Assembly: GCF_000337795.1 (NCBI RefSeq)
Contig: NZ_AOLP01000001.1
Coordinates: forward strand, 310,001 to 374,000
Source of the DNA: Haloferax denitrificans ATCC 35960
GTDB lineage: Archaea > Halobacteriota > Halobacteria > Halobacteriales > Haloferacaceae
Length of the DNA stretch: 64,000 bases
Reading direction: 5' to 3'
Shown: positions 53,184 through 61,646 of the stretch, piece by piece
Layout of the letters: the number at the start of each line of letters is the position of its first letter
How positions within the stretch are numbered: position 1 is the first letter of the stretch
Notes under the pieces: generated by a model
Database searches by the model: none
The model's input: only the letters and a program-made list of their open reading frames with translations
What the model was told of the DNA's origin: nothing
Translations under genes and position numbers: made by a program

Positions 53184-54521
53184 CTACTCCCAGCCGTCGG
53201 GCCAGATGCCCGCCGCCTTCATCCCCGTCTCGAAGTCGGCGTCGCGGAACGCCGCGGCGAGTTCGTCGTCGTCGAGTCGGGGAACCTCCCCGTCGGCGGC
53301 GGCCGCGGCGAGTTCGCGGACGACGAGTGCAGTCAGCATCCCGTGTTCGCGGACGTTCCTGTCGTCGACCTTGTCGCGGGTGTCGGCGTGGGTGTGGCCC
53401 CAGCCGCGGCCGCGCTCGCCGCTTTCGCTCCTGAGCTGGAGCGCCGGGACGCCGGCGCGGACGAACGGCCATTGGTCGCTGAACGGGTGCGGTTCGGGTT
53501 CGATATCGACCGGGTGGCGCGTCTCGTCGCCGACGCGGGTCGCCACCGCGGCGGTCGCCTCGGAGGTGTGGCTGTGGGCGACGAGGTCGCGGAACCGCCC
53601 CGCGCCGTCGACGTTGACGACGGCGGCGACGCGGTCGAGGTCGAGGCGGTCGGCGAGGTGTTCGGAGCCGGTCAGCCCGAGTTCCTCGGCTCCGACGCCG
53701 ACGACGCGCACCCCGAGGTCGAGGTCCATCTCGGCGAGCAGTCGCGCCGCGGTGACGACGACCGCGATGCCACAGCCGTTGTCGAGCGCACCCTCGGCGA
53801 TGTCGTGGGCGTCGAAGTGGGCGCACAGGAGGAGTTCGCGGTCGGTGTCGGGGCCGACGCGACCCTCGACGTTCCGGCTCTCGCCGGGGGTCGTCTCGGC
53901 GTCGACCGAGAGGGTCGCCTCGCCGCCGCGGGCCGCGTAGTCGGTCAGCCACGACCCGGTTTCGGCGCTCACGCCGACCGCGGGGGCGGCGGCCTCCTCG
54001 TCGTAGCGGAGCGCCCCGGTCGGCGGGAGTTGCCCGGGGACGTGGTTGACGAAGACGAAGCCGACCGCGCCGGAGTCGATTGCGTAGTTGAACTTCTCCA
54101 TCCGGTGGACGAACCGGCCGCCGGCGGGGGTGGTCGCGCTGGCGACGGCGAGCGCGCCGTCCACGTCGGCCGCGTCGATTTCGCTCGGCGTGCCGTAGCC
54201 GACGTCGACCAGCGGGCCGGAGACGGTCGCCGGCGGGGCGTACGGGAGCGCGACGGCCTCGAAGCGCCGCTCGTCGGGCGCGGTGAGGTCGAGCGTCGTG
54301 TCGCCGCGGGTCCAGCGGGCCATCTCGAAGGGGTCGAACTCGACGCGCTCGACGCCCGCGTCGGTGAAGGCGTCGGCGACGAGCGCCCTCGCGCGGCGGT
54401 CGCCCGGCCCGCCGGCCATCCGGTCGCCGATGGCGGTCAAGTCGGTGAGGAACGCCCACGGGCGGTCGTCGACCCACGTCCGGGCGAACGCCTCGCGGAC
54501 CGCGGGGGAGAGGTCGTCCAT
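53184..54521 (-). CDS. M28-family zinc aminopeptidase
   Basis: A 445-aa peptidase. A PA-type insertion (about 90-190) is followed by the M28 catalytic domain. Metal ligands lie in CAHFDAHDIAEGALDNGCG (His/Asp bridging), VGAEELGLTGS (Glu-Glu) and the later HTHADTRDKVD. No signal peptide is evident at MDDLSPAVREAF, so it appears cytoplasmic. Probably removes N-terminal residues from peptides. Confidence 0.87.
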   Translation of the reverse strand: MDDLSPAVREAFARTWVDDRPWAFLTDLTAIGDRMAGGPGDRRARALVADAFTDAGVERVEFDPFEMARWTRGDTTLDLTAPDERRFEAVALPYAPPATVSGPLVDVGYGTPSEIDAADVDGALAVASATTPAGGRFVHRMEKFNYAIDSGAVGFVFVNHVPGQLPPTGALRYDEEAAAPAVGVSAETGSWLTDYAARGGEATLSVDAETTPGESRNVEGRVGPDTDRELLLCAHFDAHDIAEGALDNGCGIAVVVTAARLLAEMDLDLGVRVVGVGAEELGLTGSEHLADRLDLDRVAAVVNVDGAGRFRDLVAHSHTSEATAAVATRVGDETRHPVDIEPEPHPFSDQWPFVRAGVPALQLRSESGERGRGWGHTHADTRDKVDDRNVREHGMLTALVVRELAAAAADGEVPRLDDDELAAAFRDADFETGMKAAGIWPDGWE

Positions 54522-54667
54522 GGGGCATGAACACGCCCGCCAGTCAAAGTGGTTTGCACCGCCGGACCCCGCCGAGCGAGCCCTCCGCGGTCGGGGCCGG
54601 AGTCGGTGTCGGATGCCGAAAATCGCCCACAACATCTAACTCAGTTGACGTGGTACGAACGACCGCC

Positions 54668-54823
54668 ATGCCGACATGTCAGAACTGCAATTCTTTCGTC
54701 ACGGAAGGTTACGTCAGGGTGTTCGCCCCGGAGGGCATGGACGACCCCCGCGTCTGCCCGCACTGCGAGGACTTGGTCCGGGACGGTTCGCAGGTCCGAG
54801 AGGCGAGGGCGACCCGACACTAA
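54668..54823 (+). CDS. DUF7563-type zinc-finger protein
   Basis: A 51-aa protein beginning MPTCQNCNSFVTEGYVRVF, with a four-Cys zinc site (C4, C7 and the pair in VCPHCEDL) and a charged tail. Small zinc-finger proteins of this kind are abundant in haloarchaea and affect biofilm and stress traits in some cases; this one is not assigned. Confidence 0.75.
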   Translation: MPTCQNCNSFVTEGYVRVFAPEGMDDPRVCPHCEDLVRDGSQVREARATRH

Positions 54824-54907
54824 CCGCGTCGCGGCCGTCCGCTTCGACCCCGCACCGCCCTTCGATTGATAAGGCTTACCAGCCGCGCGCGCGTCAAAGT
54901 AGCCGAC

Positions 54908-56707
54908 ATGAGTTCGGTTCCCGAGCGGAGCGACATCGACGAGGAGTACAAGTGGGACCTCGACAGCATCTACGCGTCCGACGACGAGTGGGAGGCGGCG
55001 TACGAGGACGTCGCAGAGCGCGTCCCCGAACTGGCGAGCTACGAGGGCCGCGCCACCGAGGACCCCGAGACGCTCCTCGAACTCTTCGAGACGATGGAGG
55101 AGGTGCTCCGCGAGGTGTCGATGGTCGTCTCCTACGCGAACCTCCGTAGCAGTCAGGACACGCGGAATCAGGAGTACCAGGCGCAGGCCGGCCGCGCGGA
55201 GGCGCTGGCGTCGAGGGCCCGGAGCGCGGTCAGCTATCTGGACCCCGAACTGCAGGAGCTCGGCCGCGACGGCGTCGACGAGTTCGTCGAGGAGGAATCC
55301 GAGCTGGCGGCCTACGAGCACTACTTCGACGACGTGCTCCGAACGAAGGAACACACCCGCTCCGCGGAGGTCGAGGAGGTCCTCGCCGACCTCTCGGACG
55401 TGACCGGCGCGTCCAGCGACATCTACTCGATGCTCGCCAACGCCGACTTAGAGTTCCCGACCGTCGAAAAGCCCGACGGCACGTCGGTCGAAATCACGCA
55501 GGGCAACTTCACGAAGCTTCAGAAACACCCCGACCGCGAGTTCCGCCGGACCGTCCACGAGGAGTTCTACGACCGCTGGGCCGACGTGCGCAACGCCGTC
55601 GGCACCTCGCTGAAAAACAGCGTCAAGAAGGACGTGAAGACCGCGCGCATCCGCGACTACGACGCCGCCCGCGAGGCCGCGCTCGACGGCCCCAACGTCC
55701 CCGTCGAGGTGTACGACAACTTACTCGATACCGTCCGCGACAACCTCGGCCACCTCCACCGCCACGCCGAGTTGAAGCGGGAGGCCATCGGCGCGGACGA
55801 ACTCCAGATGTGGGACCTGTACGTCTCGCTCACCGGCGACCACGGCCCCGAAATCCCGTACGAGCAGGCGAAAGAGTACATCGTCGAGGCCGTCGAACCG
55901 CTCGGCGAGGCCTATCAGGAGCGGATGGCCGAGGGGCTCGACGACCGCTGGGTCGACGTGTACGAGAACCGCGGCAAGCGCTCCGGGGCGTACTCCGCGG
56001 GCACCTACGACACCCAGCCGTTCATCATGATGAACTACCAGGACGACGCCGCCTCGATGTTCACGCTCGCCCACGAGCTGGGCCACTCGATGCACTCCGA
56101 ACTCGCCAACGACGCCCAGCCGTGGCACGACGCGAGCTACGACATCTTCACCGCCGAGGTCGCCTCCACGGTCAACGAGACGCTCCTGACGGAGTACCTC
56201 TTGGAGAACGTCGACGACGACGAGCTCCGGACGCACGTCCTCGACGAGTACCTCGAACGGTTCCGCTCGACGCTGTTCCGCCAGACGATGTTCGCCGACT
56301 TCGAACTCCAGATTCACGAGGTCGTCGAGAACGACGGCGCGCTCACGCCCGACCGGTTCGACGAGATGTACGGGGACCTGAAGGCGGCGTACTACGAGCC
56401 CGCGGCGACCGACGACCGCATCGCCCGCGAGTGGATGCGCATCCCGCACTTCTACTACAACTATTACGTCTACCAGTACGCGACGGGTATCTCCGCGGCG
56501 GCGGCCATCGTCGAGCGCATCCGCGAGGAGGGCGAGTCGGCCGCGGCGGACTACCGCGAGGCGCTCGCGCTCGGCGGGAGCGAATACCCCCTCGACGTGC
56601 TCCAAACCGCCGGCGTCGACATGACCGAACCCGAGCCCATCGAGGACGCGATGTCGGTGTACGCCGAGTTCCTCGACGAGGCCGCGACGCTCCTCGACCT
56701 CGAATAA
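54908..56707 (+). CDS. pepF: oligoendopeptidase F (M3 family)
   Basis: A 599-aa cytoplasmic metallopeptidase that cuts short peptides. The zinc motif is H389-E-L-G-H393 in LAHELGHSMHSELAND, with the third ligand Glu downstream in FTAEVASTVNETLL. The helical N-terminal half begins VPERSDIDEEYKWDLDSIY. Closing tyrosines lie in YYNYYVYQYATGISAAAAI. The ATG at 54908 matches PepF length; an earlier one would add 14 residues. Confidence 0.93.
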   Translation: MSSVPERSDIDEEYKWDLDSIYASDDEWEAAYEDVAERVPELASYEGRATEDPETLLELFETMEEVLREVSMVVSYANLRSSQDTRNQEYQAQAGRAEALASRARSAVSYLDPELQELGRDGVDEFVEEESELAAYEHYFDDVLRTKEHTRSAEVEEVLADLSDVTGASSDIYSMLANADLEFPTVEKPDGTSVEITQGNFTKLQKHPDREFRRTVHEEFYDRWADVRNAVGTSLKNSVKKDVKTARIRDYDAAREAALDGPNVPVEVYDNLLDTVRDNLGHLHRHAELKREAIGADELQMWDLYVSLTGDHGPEIPYEQAKEYIVEAVEPLGEAYQERMAEGLDDRWVDVYENRGKRSGAYSAGTYDTQPFIMMNYQDDAASMFTLAHELGHSMHSELANDAQPWHDASYDIFTAEVASTVNETLLTEYLLENVDDDELRTHVLDEYLERFRSTLFRQTMFADFELQIHEVVENDGALTPDRFDEMYGDLKAAYYEPAATDDRIAREWMRIPHFYYNYYVYQYATGISAAAAIVERIREEGESAAADYREALALGGSEYPLDVLQTAGVDMTEPEPIEDAMSVYAEFLDEAATLLDLE

Positions 56708-56726
56708 GGGAAAAAGCGGTGCGGGC

Positions 56727-57338
56727 TCAGCCGACCTGCACGAGTTTGGCCTGCCCGGACGCGCTGTTGATGTGGACGTTGTACTCGCCGCGGTCGTCGG
56801 CGGCGTGGACGACCCACGCGGACCGCTGTTGAGACGGCGCTTCGATGACGGCGTCGTCGTGGCCGGCGTGGGCGAGCTTTTCGCGCGCGATGCGCTGTGC
56901 GTCGAGCGGCGACCGGACGGACTGCTCGCCGTCGCGGAGCCGAATCGTCGTCACCGGGACGCTGGCGAGGCGGCCGACGCGCTCGGCGACGCTCCCGTTC
57001 ACCAGTCGGTCGACGCCCTCGCGGCCGTGGGTCCCCATCACGATGAGGTCGGCGCGGTGCGTGTTGGCGAAGTCGGCGATTGACGCCGCGGGGTCGCCGA
57101 CGAGGATGCTCGTCTCGATGTCGACGCCGCGTTCTTCGGCGCGTTCGACCACGTCGGCGAAGGCGCGTTCGCTCCGCGACTGCGAGCGTTCGCCGTCGTC
57201 GTCGGTGTCCACGGGCGGTCGAGTGACGTACAGCGCGTGAACCGACGCGCCGACGGCGTCCGCGAGGCGAATCGCGTGACTCGCCGCGTTCATTGACTCC
57301 GGACTGGTGTCGACGGGAACGAGGATGTTAGTGTACAT
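56727..57338 (-). CDS. universal stress protein with PepSY-like C-terminal extension
   Basis: A 203-aa protein. The first 145 residues are a USP domain starting MYTNILVPVDTSPESMNAAS with ATP-binding MGTHGREGVDRLVNGSVAERV. An extra 55 residues (AREKLAHAGHDDAVIEAP..SAWVVHAADDRGEYNVHINSASGQ) fit the helix-strand pattern of a PepSY-like domain. Divergent from the fix operon, with about 145 bases shared for promoters (TTATATTTCG near 57400). May sense energy or redox state. Confidence 0.78.
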   Translation of the reverse strand: MYTNILVPVDTSPESMNAASHAIRLADAVGASVHALYVTRPPVDTDDDGERSQSRSERAFADVVERAEERGVDIETSILVGDPAASIADFANTHRADLIVMGTHGREGVDRLVNGSVAERVGRLASVPVTTIRLRDGEQSVRSPLDAQRIAREKLAHAGHDDAVIEAPSQQRSAWVVHAADDRGEYNVHINSASGQAKLVQVG

Positions 57339-57482
57339 TTGTTGGCCCTCCTGAGCCAGAGTACGCGGGGTACGGAGTAATATCGGGTATTCGGTTCTTA
57401 TATTTCGAGAACGACCGGGTCGGTATGTAGCGCAGAGCGTGCTATGTTCGGTACGCGCCGCACACGACGGCGTCGTCAAATT

Positions 57483-58262
57483 ATGAATGACGGATGGAAC
57501 ATCGTCGTCTGCGTCAAGCAGGTTCCCGATGCGGACGACGTCACGATTGACCCCGATACGGGGACGTTGAACCGCTCCGACGCGCCGGCGGTGCTGAACA
57601 AGCCCGACCACAACGCCGTCGAGTCCGCGCTCGCGCTCCGCGACGCCGTCGGCGGGACCGTGACCGCGGTCACGATGGGACCGCCGCCGGCCAGCGCCGT
57701 CTTACAGGCGGCCGTCGCCGCGGGCGCGGACGGCGGCGTCCTGCTCACCGACCGGGCGTTCGGCGGGAGCGACACGTGGCCCACGAGCCTCGCGCTCGCG
57801 CGGGCGGCCGAAGAACTCGACGCCGACGTGGTCATCTGCGGCGAGGAGAGCACGGACTCCTCGACCGGACAGGTGCCGCCGGGCATCGCCGCCCACAACG
57901 GCTGGGCGCAACTCACCTACACCGAGTCGCTCGACCCCAGACCCGACGAGGGCGTCCTCGTCGGCACGCGAGATGTGGAGGGCGGCTACGAGCGCGTCGC
58001 CACCGCGCTTCCGGTCGTCGTCGCGATGGTGTTCGGCGCGAACGACCCGCGACCCGCCGGCTTACACCGGAAGATATTCGCCGAGACCGAGTTCGAACCC
58101 GTCCAGTGGACCGCCGCCGACCTCGGAATCGAAGACCGGGTCGGCCTCGTCAACTCGCCGACGAAGGTCGGCGGGATGGACACCGCCTCGCCGGTCGAAC
58201 GCGAGCGGACGCGCGTCGACAGCGTCGAAGCGCTCTACGACCACCTCGCGGAGGTGCTCTAG
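57483..58262 (+). CDS. fixA: electron transfer flavoprotein beta subunit FixA
   Basis: A 259-aa ETF-beta. MNDGWNIVVCVKQVPDADDVTID and the signature VICGEESTDSSTGQVPPGIAAHNGW are typical. It accepts electrons from NADH or a dehydrogenase and passes them to FixB. First gene of fixABCX. ATG 57483 is preferred over an earlier codon followed by Arg-rich sequence. Confidence 0.92.
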   Translation: MNDGWNIVVCVKQVPDADDVTIDPDTGTLNRSDAPAVLNKPDHNAVESALALRDAVGGTVTAVTMGPPPASAVLQAAVAAGADGGVLLTDRAFGGSDTWPTSLALARAAEELDADVVICGEESTDSSTGQVPPGIAAHNGWAQLTYTESLDPRPDEGVLVGTRDVEGGYERVATALPVVVAMVFGANDPRPAGLHRKIFAETEFEPVQWTAADLGIEDRVGLVNSPTKVGGMDTASPVERERTRVDSVEALYDHLAEVL

Positions 58263-59294
58263 ATGAGCGCCGCGAGCGGGCCGGGAATCGACGTGGCCGA
58301 CTACCGGGACGTCTGGGTGTTCGTCGAACAGCACGAGGGTGAGGCCGCGCCGGTGTCGTGGGAACTCCTCGCGAAGGGCCGCGAACTCGCCGACGAGACG
58401 GGCGAGTCGCTCGTCGCGCTCGTCGTGGGCGACGGCGTCGCCCATCTCGCCGAGGAGGCGGTGGCCCGCGGGGCCGACCGCGCGCTCCTCGCCGACGACC
58501 CGGTGTTCGAACCGTACCGCGCCGACCCCTACGGCGAGCAGTTCCGCGCGCTCGTCGAGGCGCGCAAGCCGAGCATCGTCCTCATCGGCGGCACCCACAC
58601 CGGCCGCGACTTCGCCGGTCGGGTCGCCGTGCCCGCCCACGCCGGCCTCACGGCCGACTGCACCGAACTCGCCGTCGACGAGGAGGGACTCCTCCTCGCG
58701 AGCAGACCGACGTTCGGCGGGAGCGCCATGGCGACAATCAAGTGCCCCGCCCACCGCCCGCAGATGGCGACGGTCCGCGCCGGCGTGTTCGACGCCGGCG
58801 AACCCGCCGAACCGACCGAGAACGCGGCCGACGCCGTCGAATCGGTCGAGGTCGTCGTCGCCGAGGAAGACACGCTCTCGACCGTCCTCGAACGGGTCGT
58901 CGGCGGCGTCGTCGACATCACCGACGCGGACGTCATCGTCGCCGGCGGCGCGGGCTGTGAGGGCGACGTGACGCCGCTCGTCGAACTCGCGGAGGCGCTC
59001 GGCGGCGAGGTCGCCGCCACCCGCGCCGCCGTCGAGGAGGGCTGGGTCGAACCCGCGCGGCAGGTCGGCCAAACGGGCAAGACCGTTCGGCCACAGCTCT
59101 ACATCGCCGCGGGCATCTCGGGTGCCGTCCAGCACCTCGAGGGGATGAACGGGAGCGACGTGGTCGTCGCCGTCAACACCGACCCCAACGCGCCCATCTT
59201 CGAACACGCCGACTACGGCATCGTCGGCGACCTCCACGAGGTGCTTCCCGCGCTGACTGCGATGGTTCGCGAGAAACAGGAGGTGGCGGCATGA
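58263..59294 (+). CDS. fixB: electron transfer flavoprotein alpha subunit FixB
   Basis: A 343-aa ETF-alpha that carries FAD in its C-terminal half: RAAVEEGWVEPARQVGQTGKTVRPQLYIAAGISGAVQHL (family signature) and VNTDPNAPIFEHADYGIVGDL. The N-terminal region is the ETF alpha/beta domain. It begins directly after the fixA stop. Confidence 0.93.
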   Translation: MSAASGPGIDVADYRDVWVFVEQHEGEAAPVSWELLAKGRELADETGESLVALVVGDGVAHLAEEAVARGADRALLADDPVFEPYRADPYGEQFRALVEARKPSIVLIGGTHTGRDFAGRVAVPAHAGLTADCTELAVDEEGLLLASRPTFGGSAMATIKCPAHRPQMATVRAGVFDAGEPAEPTENAADAVESVEVVVAEEDTLSTVLERVVGGVVDITDADVIVAGGAGCEGDVTPLVELAEALGGEVAATRAAVEEGWVEPARQVGQTGKTVRPQLYIAAGISGAVQHLEGMNGSDVVVAVNTDPNAPIFEHADYGIVGDLHEVLPALTAMVREKQEVAA

Positions 59295-60664
59295 GCCGCG
59301 AGGCGACCACGGCCGGTGGCCTGCAACGCCCGACCCTCCGGACCGAGACGCCGAGCTACGACGACGCGTTCGACGCCGTCGTCGTCGGTGCCGGGCTGGC
59401 TGGCACTGCCGCGGCGCTGACGATGGCCCGCGACGGCCTCGACGTGCTGATGCTCGAACGCGGCCCCGCGCCGGGGACGAAGAACGTCTTCGGCGGCGTG
59501 CTCTACACGCCGACGATTCGGGAGTTGGTCGATATCGACGGCGCGCCGCTCGAACGCTACGTCGCCGAGAAGCGCTTCTCGATACTCTCGTCGGACGGCG
59601 ACGAGACCGCGATTTCGATGCGGCCCGGCGCGTGGCGCGACGAGCCCCACAACGACTCCTACACCGTCCTCAGACGGCGGTTCGACGAGTGGTTCGCGAA
59701 GCAGGCGGTCGAGGCCGGCGTGACGCTCGTCACCGAGACGACGGTCACGGGCCTCCTCCGCGACGGCGGCGCTGTCGTCGGCGTGACGACGGACCGCCCG
59801 GACGGGGAGATTCACGCCCCGGTCGTCGTGCTCGCGGAGGGGGCGAACTCGCTCGTGAGCGAGGGCGCAGAGCTCAAGGAGCGCCCCGAGCGCGATGCGG
59901 TCGCGGTGTCGGTCAAAGAGGTGTTCAAACTCGACCGCGACACCATCGACGACCGCTTCCGCCTCGACGGCGACGCCGGCGCGGCCTACCAGTACTTCGG
60001 CGAGGGAGCCGTCGGCGAGGCCGTCGGCGGCGGCTTCGTCTACACGAACAAGCGCTCCGTGAGCGTCGGGGTCGTCTACCGCGTCGAAGACGCCGCGGCC
60101 GGCCAGACGCCCGAGGCGACGCTCGACGCCTTCGAGTCGCACCCCGCGGTCGCCCCGCTCGTCCGCGGCGGCCGCCGCATCGAGTACAGCGCCCACGTCG
60201 TCCCCGAGGGCGGCGCTCGCGCGATGCCCGACCTCGTCCACGACGGGGCGGTCGTCGTCGGCGACGCCGCCGGCCTCGTGCTGAACAGCGGCGTCCACCT
60301 CGAAGGGACGAACATGGCCGTCGAGAGCGGCTACCACGCCGGGAAGGCCATCGCGGCCGCGCTGGCGGACGGCCGGAGCGACGCCGAGGCGCTCGCCGCC
60401 TACGCGCGGGACCTCGACCAGTCGTTCGTGGTCGAGAACCTCCGGCACTACGACTGGTTCCAGCGGACCATCGCGGCCGACCGGCAGTTCCTCTTCGAGG
60501 ACCTGCCGCGCGCGCTGGCCAGCGCCGAGACGGAGTACTTCAAGATGGACCGCGCGTCGAAAGACGAACACACGGGCGCGGCCCGCGACCACCTCGTCGC
60601 CGCCGCGGGCGGCTGGTTCGGCGCGGCGAAACGCGCCTGGCGCTTCCGGAGGATGTTATCATGA
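59291..60664 (+). CDS. fixC: FixC, ETF-quinone oxidoreductase-like flavoprotein
   Basis: A 457-aa FAD enzyme. The dinucleotide-binding site is VVVGAGLAGTAAALTMARDG (about residues 29-48), with the second FAD motif VVVGDAAGLVLNSGVHLEGTNMA near 325. It takes electrons from FixAB and reduces quinone together with FixX. Overlaps fixB by four bases (ATGA). Confidence 0.92.
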   Translation: MSREATTAGGLQRPTLRTETPSYDDAFDAVVVGAGLAGTAAALTMARDGLDVLMLERGPAPGTKNVFGGVLYTPTIRELVDIDGAPLERYVAEKRFSILSSDGDETAISMRPGAWRDEPHNDSYTVLRRRFDEWFAKQAVEAGVTLVTETTVTGLLRDGGAVVGVTTDRPDGEIHAPVVVLAEGANSLVSEGAELKERPERDAVAVSVKEVFKLDRDTIDDRFRLDGDAGAAYQYFGEGAVGEAVGGGFVYTNKRSVSVGVVYRVEDAAAGQTPEATLDAFESHPAVAPLVRGGRRIEYSAHVVPEGGARAMPDLVHDGAVVVGDAAGLVLNSGVHLEGTNMAVESGYHAGKAIAAALADGRSDAEALAAYARDLDQSFVVENLRHYDWFQRTIAADRQFLFEDLPRALASAETEYFKMDRASKDEHTGAARDHLVAAAGGWFGAAKRAWRFRRMLS

Positions 60665-60972
60665 GCACCGCACAACCCCACGTCCCCGACGTGAGCATCG
60701 AAGACCGTCTGTACACGGTCAAGTACCGCGACGCCGGCGAGTCACACCTCGGCGTCGAGAACCCGGACGTCTGCGCCGACTGCACCACAAACGAGTGTAC
60801 GTCGGTCTGTCCCGCGGCGGTGTGGACGGTCGACCCCGACGGCGACGGCGTGCCGTCTATCGCCTACGAGAACTGTCTGGAGTGCGGGACCTGCCGCTAC
60901 GGCTGTCCGTACGACAACGTCGAGTGGAGCTACCCGAAGACCGGCGGCGGCGTCGTGTTCAAGCAGGGTTGA
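60661..60972 (+). CDS. fixX: FixX ferredoxin-like protein
   Basis: A 103-aa Fe-S protein partner of FixC. The cysteines are arranged as CADCTTNECTSVCP and CLECGTCRYGCPYDN, the FixX pattern for one 4Fe-4S cluster. Overlaps fixC by four bases, which completes the operon order A-B-C-X found in bacteria. Confidence 0.92.
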   Translation: MSTAQPHVPDVSIEDRLYTVKYRDAGESHLGVENPDVCADCTTNECTSVCPAAVWTVDPDGDGVPSIAYENCLECGTCRYGCPYDNVEWSYPKTGGGVVFKQG

Positions 60973-61065
60973 AAAACCTAATCCCCCTGTTTCGGGTTTT
61001 TGAGAGCCTCTATGCCCAAACGAAGATATAGTTCGGAAGCCAATATATTCTCGGGGACGTGACTG

Positions 61066-61233
61066 ATGTCAGACGAGTGTTTCCGAATGAATCTGGGGGA
61101 GCAGACCGACGTTGACGAAGTGGTGCTCGGCTTTCGCAAGAACGGGGCGTTCTACGAGTTACTGACGGTCTCACCGCCCATCGAAGCCGAAGTGCGGTGT
61201 CTGTTGACCGAACTCGTACAGAGCGACGATTGA
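61066..61233 (+). CDS. 55-aa hypothetical protein
   Basis: A short protein starting MSDECFRMNLGEQTDVDEVV, with the segment LGFRKNGAFYELLTVSPPIEAEVRCLLTEL. Codon use is moderately haloarchaeal, and TATA-like elements lie at 61025-61030 and 61044-61049. The alternative start is ATG 61087. It contains two cysteines. Function unknown. Confidence 0.55.
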   Translation: MSDECFRMNLGEQTDVDEVVLGFRKNGAFYELLTVSPPIEAEVRCLLTELVQSDD

Positions 61234-61335
61234 CTGCTCGTTTTCGCGAGAACGACGGCGCGCGCTGTCGCTCACGCCGTTCGATTCGCGATGTGGCTCC
61301 TGTGGAGCCGTGTCACTCCGCACGAACTTCGTCGC

Positions 61336-61474
61336 AGAAACGGGCTGGGAGGGACTTGAACCGAGCCCAGACGTGCTCGCTCCGCTGTGCGCGACTGGTC
61401 GGGTTCAATCTCTCGAAGCCGTTTCACTCCTCACAGTTGTTCGGAGTAGAAACGGGCTGGGAGGGACTTGAACC
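61336..61474. repeat. 27-bp direct repeat of the tRNA-Lys 3' end
   Basis: Positions 61336-61362 and 61448-61474 are identical, 112 bases apart. The second copy covers the last 22 bases of the tRNA-Lys gene and five flanking bases; the first stands alone downstream of the tRNA. Flanks before each copy are also similar (CACTCC near 61313 and 61426). Confidence 0.7.
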
Positions 61475-61560
61475 CCCGACCGTCTGGTGTCTTCCGAAAC
61501 CACGCGACTCGCGTAGTCCCGCTAAAAGCCAGACGCTCTGCCTAACTGAGCTACCAGCCC
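61453..61560 (-). tRNA. tRNA-Lys (anticodon UUU) with a 34-nt intron
   Basis: On the minus strand the exons form a full cloverleaf: acceptor GGGCUGG/CCAGCCC, D stem GCUC/GAGC, anticodon stem UCUGG/CCAGA, and T stem GGGGG/CCCUC. The loop reads CUUUUA plus A after splicing, giving anticodon UUU. The intron (61489-61522) sits between positions 37 and 38. It folds into a 12-bp stem with an AGU loop, a 4-bp central helix CUUU/GAAG and 3-nt bulges UAG and ACA, the exact bulge-helix-bulge target of the splicing endonuclease. A GATAAG box at 61587-61592 lies 27-30 bases upstream. Confidence 0.9.
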
Positions 61561-61646
61561 TCAGCGAGTTCTTAAGTGGGGATACTGATAAGCGTTTATT
61601 TTCGCCGCCCCCGCCTGCTTTGTACCCCGTTGCCGTCCCTCATAAT

